Below, one piece after another: positions 5,711 through 7,564 of a DNA stretch of 7,564 bases. A model generated the notes under the pieces. That model saw nothing but the letters and a program-made list of their open reading frames with translations, did no database searches and had not been told where the DNA came from. The position numbers and the translations under genes are program-made. The DNA is taken from NCBI GenBank assembly GCA_037969055.1, contig JBBKWR010000319.1, positions 1-7,564 on the forward strand, written 5' to 3'. Each line of letters starts with the position of its first letter. Positions within the stretch are counted from its first letter, which is position 1. This DNA comes from Pelagihabitans sp037969055. GTDB lineage: Bacteria; Bacteroidota; Bacteroidia; Flavobacteriales; Flavobacteriaceae.

Positions 5711-6385
5711 ATGAAACTAGTATTAGAGACCAAAAACATCAACAAACACTTTTTAAAACCAACTGACTTCCATGTGTTAAAGGATATTTCATTTGGGGTG
5801 AAAGTTGGTGAATTTGCCTCCATCATGGGCAAATCAGGTTCTGGAAAATCAACATTATTGTATATTCTTTCAACGATGGACACCGAATATACCGGGGAAC
5901 TATACCTTAACAATGAGCTGGTTACCGGAAAACGCCATCAAGAACTTTCCAGGATACGAAACAAGAATATCGGCTTTGTATTCCAGTTCCACTATTTGCT
6001 GTCGGAATTCAGTGTTTTGGAGAATGTAATGCTTCCCGCTAGAAAGCTGGCTGAGAAATCGGATGCCGAAATCGAATATGACGCTATGGAGAAACTCAAA
6101 ATGCTCGATATCGCCAATCTGGCCAAACAACGCGCATCTAGAATTTCAGGGGGCGAAAAACAACGGGTGGCCATTGCCCGGGCTTTGATCAACAACCCTA
6201 CCATCTTAATGGGTGACGAACCCACGGGTAATCTGGACAGCCATAATTCGGAAAATGTATTCAGCATCTTCAAACGATTAAAAGAAGAAGAAGGGTTGTC
6301 GTTATTGGTGGTAACCCATGATGAGGATTTTGCAAAGCGCACCGATCGGATCATCCAGATGGAAGATGGTAAAATAGTCGATTGA
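5711..6385 (+). CDS. ABC exporter ATP-binding protein, MacB/LolD family
   Basis: The product is a 224-aa ATPase that would power the exporter on the cytoplasmic face. All nucleotide-binding motifs are intact: Walker A GKSGSGKST (40-48), Q-loop glutamine Q92 in GFVFQFHYLL, signature ISGGEKQR (145-152, isoleucine replacing the usual leucine), Walker B ILMGDEP (165-171) with catalytic E170, D-loop NLDS (174-177) and H-loop histidine H203. The FxFQxxxLL and SGGExQR patterns and the length are typical of MacB/LolD/FtsE-type ATPases partnered with FtsX-like permeases. The ATG at 5711 follows a heptamer repeat, with no clear Shine-Dalgarno. Because the permease-ATPase gap is 68 bp instead of the overlap seen earlier in the operon, ATPase translation may be set separately. 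Confidence 0.92.
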   Translation: MKLVLETKNINKHFLKPTDFHVLKDISFGVKVGEFASIMGKSGSGKSTLLYILSTMDTEYTGELYLNNELVTGKRHQELSRIRNKNIGFVFQFHYLLSEFSVLENVMLPARKLAEKSDAEIEYDAMEKLKMLDIANLAKQRASRISGGEKQRVAIARALINNPTILMGDEPTGNLDSHNSENVFSIFKRLKEEEGLSLLVVTHDEDFAKRTDRIIQMEDGKIVD

Positions 6386-6393
6386 AAGCCAAC

Positions 6394-6420
6394 GCAATGA
6401 TCAAATCATTGCATTCATTT
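6394..6420 (+). terminator. Terminator-like hairpin after the ABC operon
   Basis: GCAATGAT (6394-6401) pairs perfectly over 8 bp with ATCATTGC (6405-6412) around a CAA loop. ATTCATTTT follows. It begins 9 bp after the ATPase stop and lies between convergent genes. The stem is AT-rich and the T tract broken, so strength is uncertain. The TGAT/ATCA within it has a 3-bp spacer and is not counted as an operator. Confidence 0.5.
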
Positions 6421-6488
6421 TGCCATACGAACTTTCCAAAGTCCTGTTGAAGATTAAGGGCCGCATCAATCAAACAAAATTTTAATGA

Positions 6489-7289
6489 TCAATATATAAT
6501 CTCGGTATTTTTATTCATACCTATGGTGTCGATTTTTTGTGGGTTCCCTTTTACATAAATTTTGGCACTTCCGCGTCCATTGACCTTAAACCTATTTTTG
6601 GCGTAAATTATAATTTCATTACTATTGGAGGAATTTAAGTAAACATCATCGGCAATCAAGAATTCAGAAGACAATTGGGAGGTTCCTCCAATTTCCGCAT
6701 TTAAAGATTTGGTTTTTCCTTCCAATCGGGCAAAAGTATTTTCCGATTGTAAAATTGTAGCCGCATTAGCAGAGAGCTTCATATATAGCTTAGAAGTACC
6801 CTTGATTTCCATTGAAATCGTTTCCGCATCCAAAAACAATGACCCCCTACTATTTGAACTAGCGTTCAGGTTAAAATTTTTACAGGCCACGGTCAGATTA
6901 AAAGCGCTATTATCATTGGATTGTATGTTAAAGGAGTCGGCCATGATCTTTCTTTCGGATTGCACCCAAACATCACCGAGCAAGCGCAACGTTTTAAAAT
7001 CTTTGACATAGACCGTTATTTCGGCGCCAGCGGCCAGAACACTTTCTTTTGAAGTGTAGATTTTCAACACTCCATTTTGCAGGTCTGCTTTTATCAAGTC
7101 TTTTAATCGCTTATCAGCTTTAATTGAAACCCCATAAAAATCGGTGGGGTATAGCACTACACAAAGGTTATCGCTTATTTGAATGGTTTGTAAATCCCCC
7201 AAAGTTTCATAGGAGTTGAACAATGTCGCTTCTTGGGCCAATATGCCGTTATAAATCAGCATAGCGAATAGAACGATTGTGGTTTTCAT
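6489..7289 (-). CDS. Secreted head-GIN / DUF2807 domain protein
   Basis: The product is a 266-aa exported protein with signal peptide MKTTIVLFAMLIYNGILAQ (cleavage around 18-19). The remainder is a run of short beta strands typical of the DUF2807 'head GIN' beta-helix family (Pfam PF10988): an opening strand pair with LQTIQISDNLCVVLYP, then KLYTS/AEITVYVKDFKTLRLLGDV, and repeating units such as FNIQSNDNSAFNLTVACKNFNLNASSNSRGSLF and LNAEIGGTSQLSS. The family is annotated as putative auto-transporter adhesin, but that activity is not demonstrated for most members; a surface or periplasmic role is all that can be inferred. An in-frame TAA at 7293-7295 rules out a longer N-terminus. It is read towards the ABC operon and shares a divergent operator with the oxidoreductase gene. 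Confidence 0.85.
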   Translation of the reverse strand: MKTTIVLFAMLIYNGILAQEATLFNSYETLGDLQTIQISDNLCVVLYPTDFYGVSIKADKRLKDLIKADLQNGVLKIYTSKESVLAAGAEITVYVKDFKTLRLLGDVWVQSERKIMADSFNIQSNDNSAFNLTVACKNFNLNASSNSRGSLFLDAETISMEIKGTSKLYMKLSANAATILQSENTFARLEGKTKSLNAEIGGTSQLSSEFLIADDVYLNSSNSNEIIIYAKNRFKVNGRGSAKIYVKGNPQKIDTIGMNKNTEIIY

Positions 7290-7315
7290 ATTTTACGATT
7301 CGTTGTTCATGGTAT

Positions 7316-7389
7316 CAAAGAAATCCATAACTTTATTATTCCAGTATGATATTCGTCAGTATAAGGAAATTCATTCCTGAATACCTTTC
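7316..7389. promoter_or_regulatory. Shared bidirectional Crp/Fnr-like operator with two class II promoters
   Basis: The operator TGATATTCGTCA (7347-7358) is flanked on both sides, at exactly 23 bp, by one-mismatch TAnnTTTG elements. On the minus strand it is TTTCTTTG (7316-7323), serving the GIN-domain gene with a start near 7312 and a leader of about 23 nt. On the plus strand it is TACCTTTC (7382-7389), serving the oxidoreductase gene with a start near 7393 and a leader of about 23 nt. The symmetric arrangement is hard to explain by chance and suggests that one bound dimer activates both genes. Confidence 0.55.
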
Positions 7390-7415
7390 CCCCTGAATTT
7401 AAACATCGAACCTAA

Positions 7416-7564
7416 ATGAAGGCGGCCTACCTTGTGAAATATGGTACCCCGGATTCCGCATTTGAGATTAAGGAAACCACCAAACCAGAACCGCAAGACA
7501 ATCAGGTATTGATCAAAGTCGAAGCCTTTGGTTTGAACTTTGCCGATGTGATGGCCCGATTGGG
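7416..7564 (+). CDS. MDR-family zinc-binding dehydrogenase / quinone oxidoreductase (partial)
   Basis: Only the first 49 codons lie in the window; the gene runs off the right edge. MKAAYLVKYGTPDSAFEI is the typical opening strand pair of medium-chain dehydrogenase/reductases. PEPQDNQVLIKVEAFGLNFADVMARLG (about 24-50) is the conserved GroES-like segment. The GLNFADVMARLG form, with aspartate where zinc alcohol dehydrogenases have a cysteine or histidine ligand, points to the zinc-free quinone oxidoreductase/VAT-1-like branch, which uses NADPH. The cofactor-binding Rossmann domain is outside the window. The ATG at 7416 sits about 23 nt after the predicted transcript start at the shared operator. 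Confidence 0.85.
   Translation, partial: MKAAYLVKYGTPDSAFEIKETTKPEPQDNQVLIKVEAFGLNFADVMARL

Noticed and set aside
5992..6354. 120-codon minus-strand frame opposite the ATPase gene
   Set aside because: The sense strand encodes an ATPase with every catalytic motif intact; the antisense frame is serine-rich shadow sequence.
7293..7325. 11-codon frame (MDFFDTMNNES) just upstream of and in frame with the GIN-domain gene
   Set aside because: Its ATG lies upstream of the predicted transcript start and there is no other support. Its stop is useful only in excluding a longer GIN-domain N-terminus.

Overview
The window looks like chromosome from a marine-type member of the Flavobacteriia (Bacteroidota). 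The grounds are moderate GC, A-rich start regions with few strong Shine-Dalgarno sites, promoter elements of the TAnnTTTG class, and Bacteroidota-typical families (a PepSY-like secreted protein, a head-GIN/DUF2807 protein, an MgtC/SapB-DUF4010 membrane protein). Species cannot be told from this sequence alone.

Layout. Bases 1-542 (minus) hold the first 180 codons of an MgtC/SapB-type membrane protein that runs off the left edge. Bases 543-1101 have no convincing protein gene but contain an inverted repeat, a 12-bp palindrome, a GC-rich terminator-like hairpin and an orphan promoter, together suggesting a short (~205 nt) transcript. Next come two single flavin-related genes on the minus strand: a membrane-anchored flavodoxin-fold protein (1102-1701) and a Nim-like FMN-binding split-barrel protein (1942-2397). 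Divergent from these is a secreted PepSY-like protein (2606-3115), ended by a good terminator. A three-gene ABC exporter operon follows (3301-6385): lipoprotein adaptor, FtsX-type permease, MacB/LolD-type ATPase. The adaptor and permease overlap by 4 bp. A 56-bp heptamer tandem repeat separates the permease from the ATPase. A head-GIN/DUF2807 secreted protein (6489-7289, minus) converges on the operon, and the start of an MDR-family zinc-type/quinone oxidoreductase (7416 to the right edge) diverges from it.

The main discovery is regulatory. Five intergenic sites match TGAY-N4-RTCA, the half-sites and spacing expected for a Crp/Fnr-superfamily operator. Each is followed, after exactly 23 bp, by an 8-bp element matching the Bacteroidota -7 consensus TAnnTTTG with at most one mismatch. 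One site (7347-7358) has such an element at 23 bp on both sides and so appears to drive two divergent genes. A sixth, weaker site (TGA-N6-TCA) sits at the same spacing before the ABC operon. This is the geometry of a class II activator centred near -41. It would place almost every transcription unit here, except the MgtC gene, under one Crp/Fnr-like regulator not encoded in the window. The flavoprotein and oxidoreductase content suggests a redox or oxygen signal, but that is inference.
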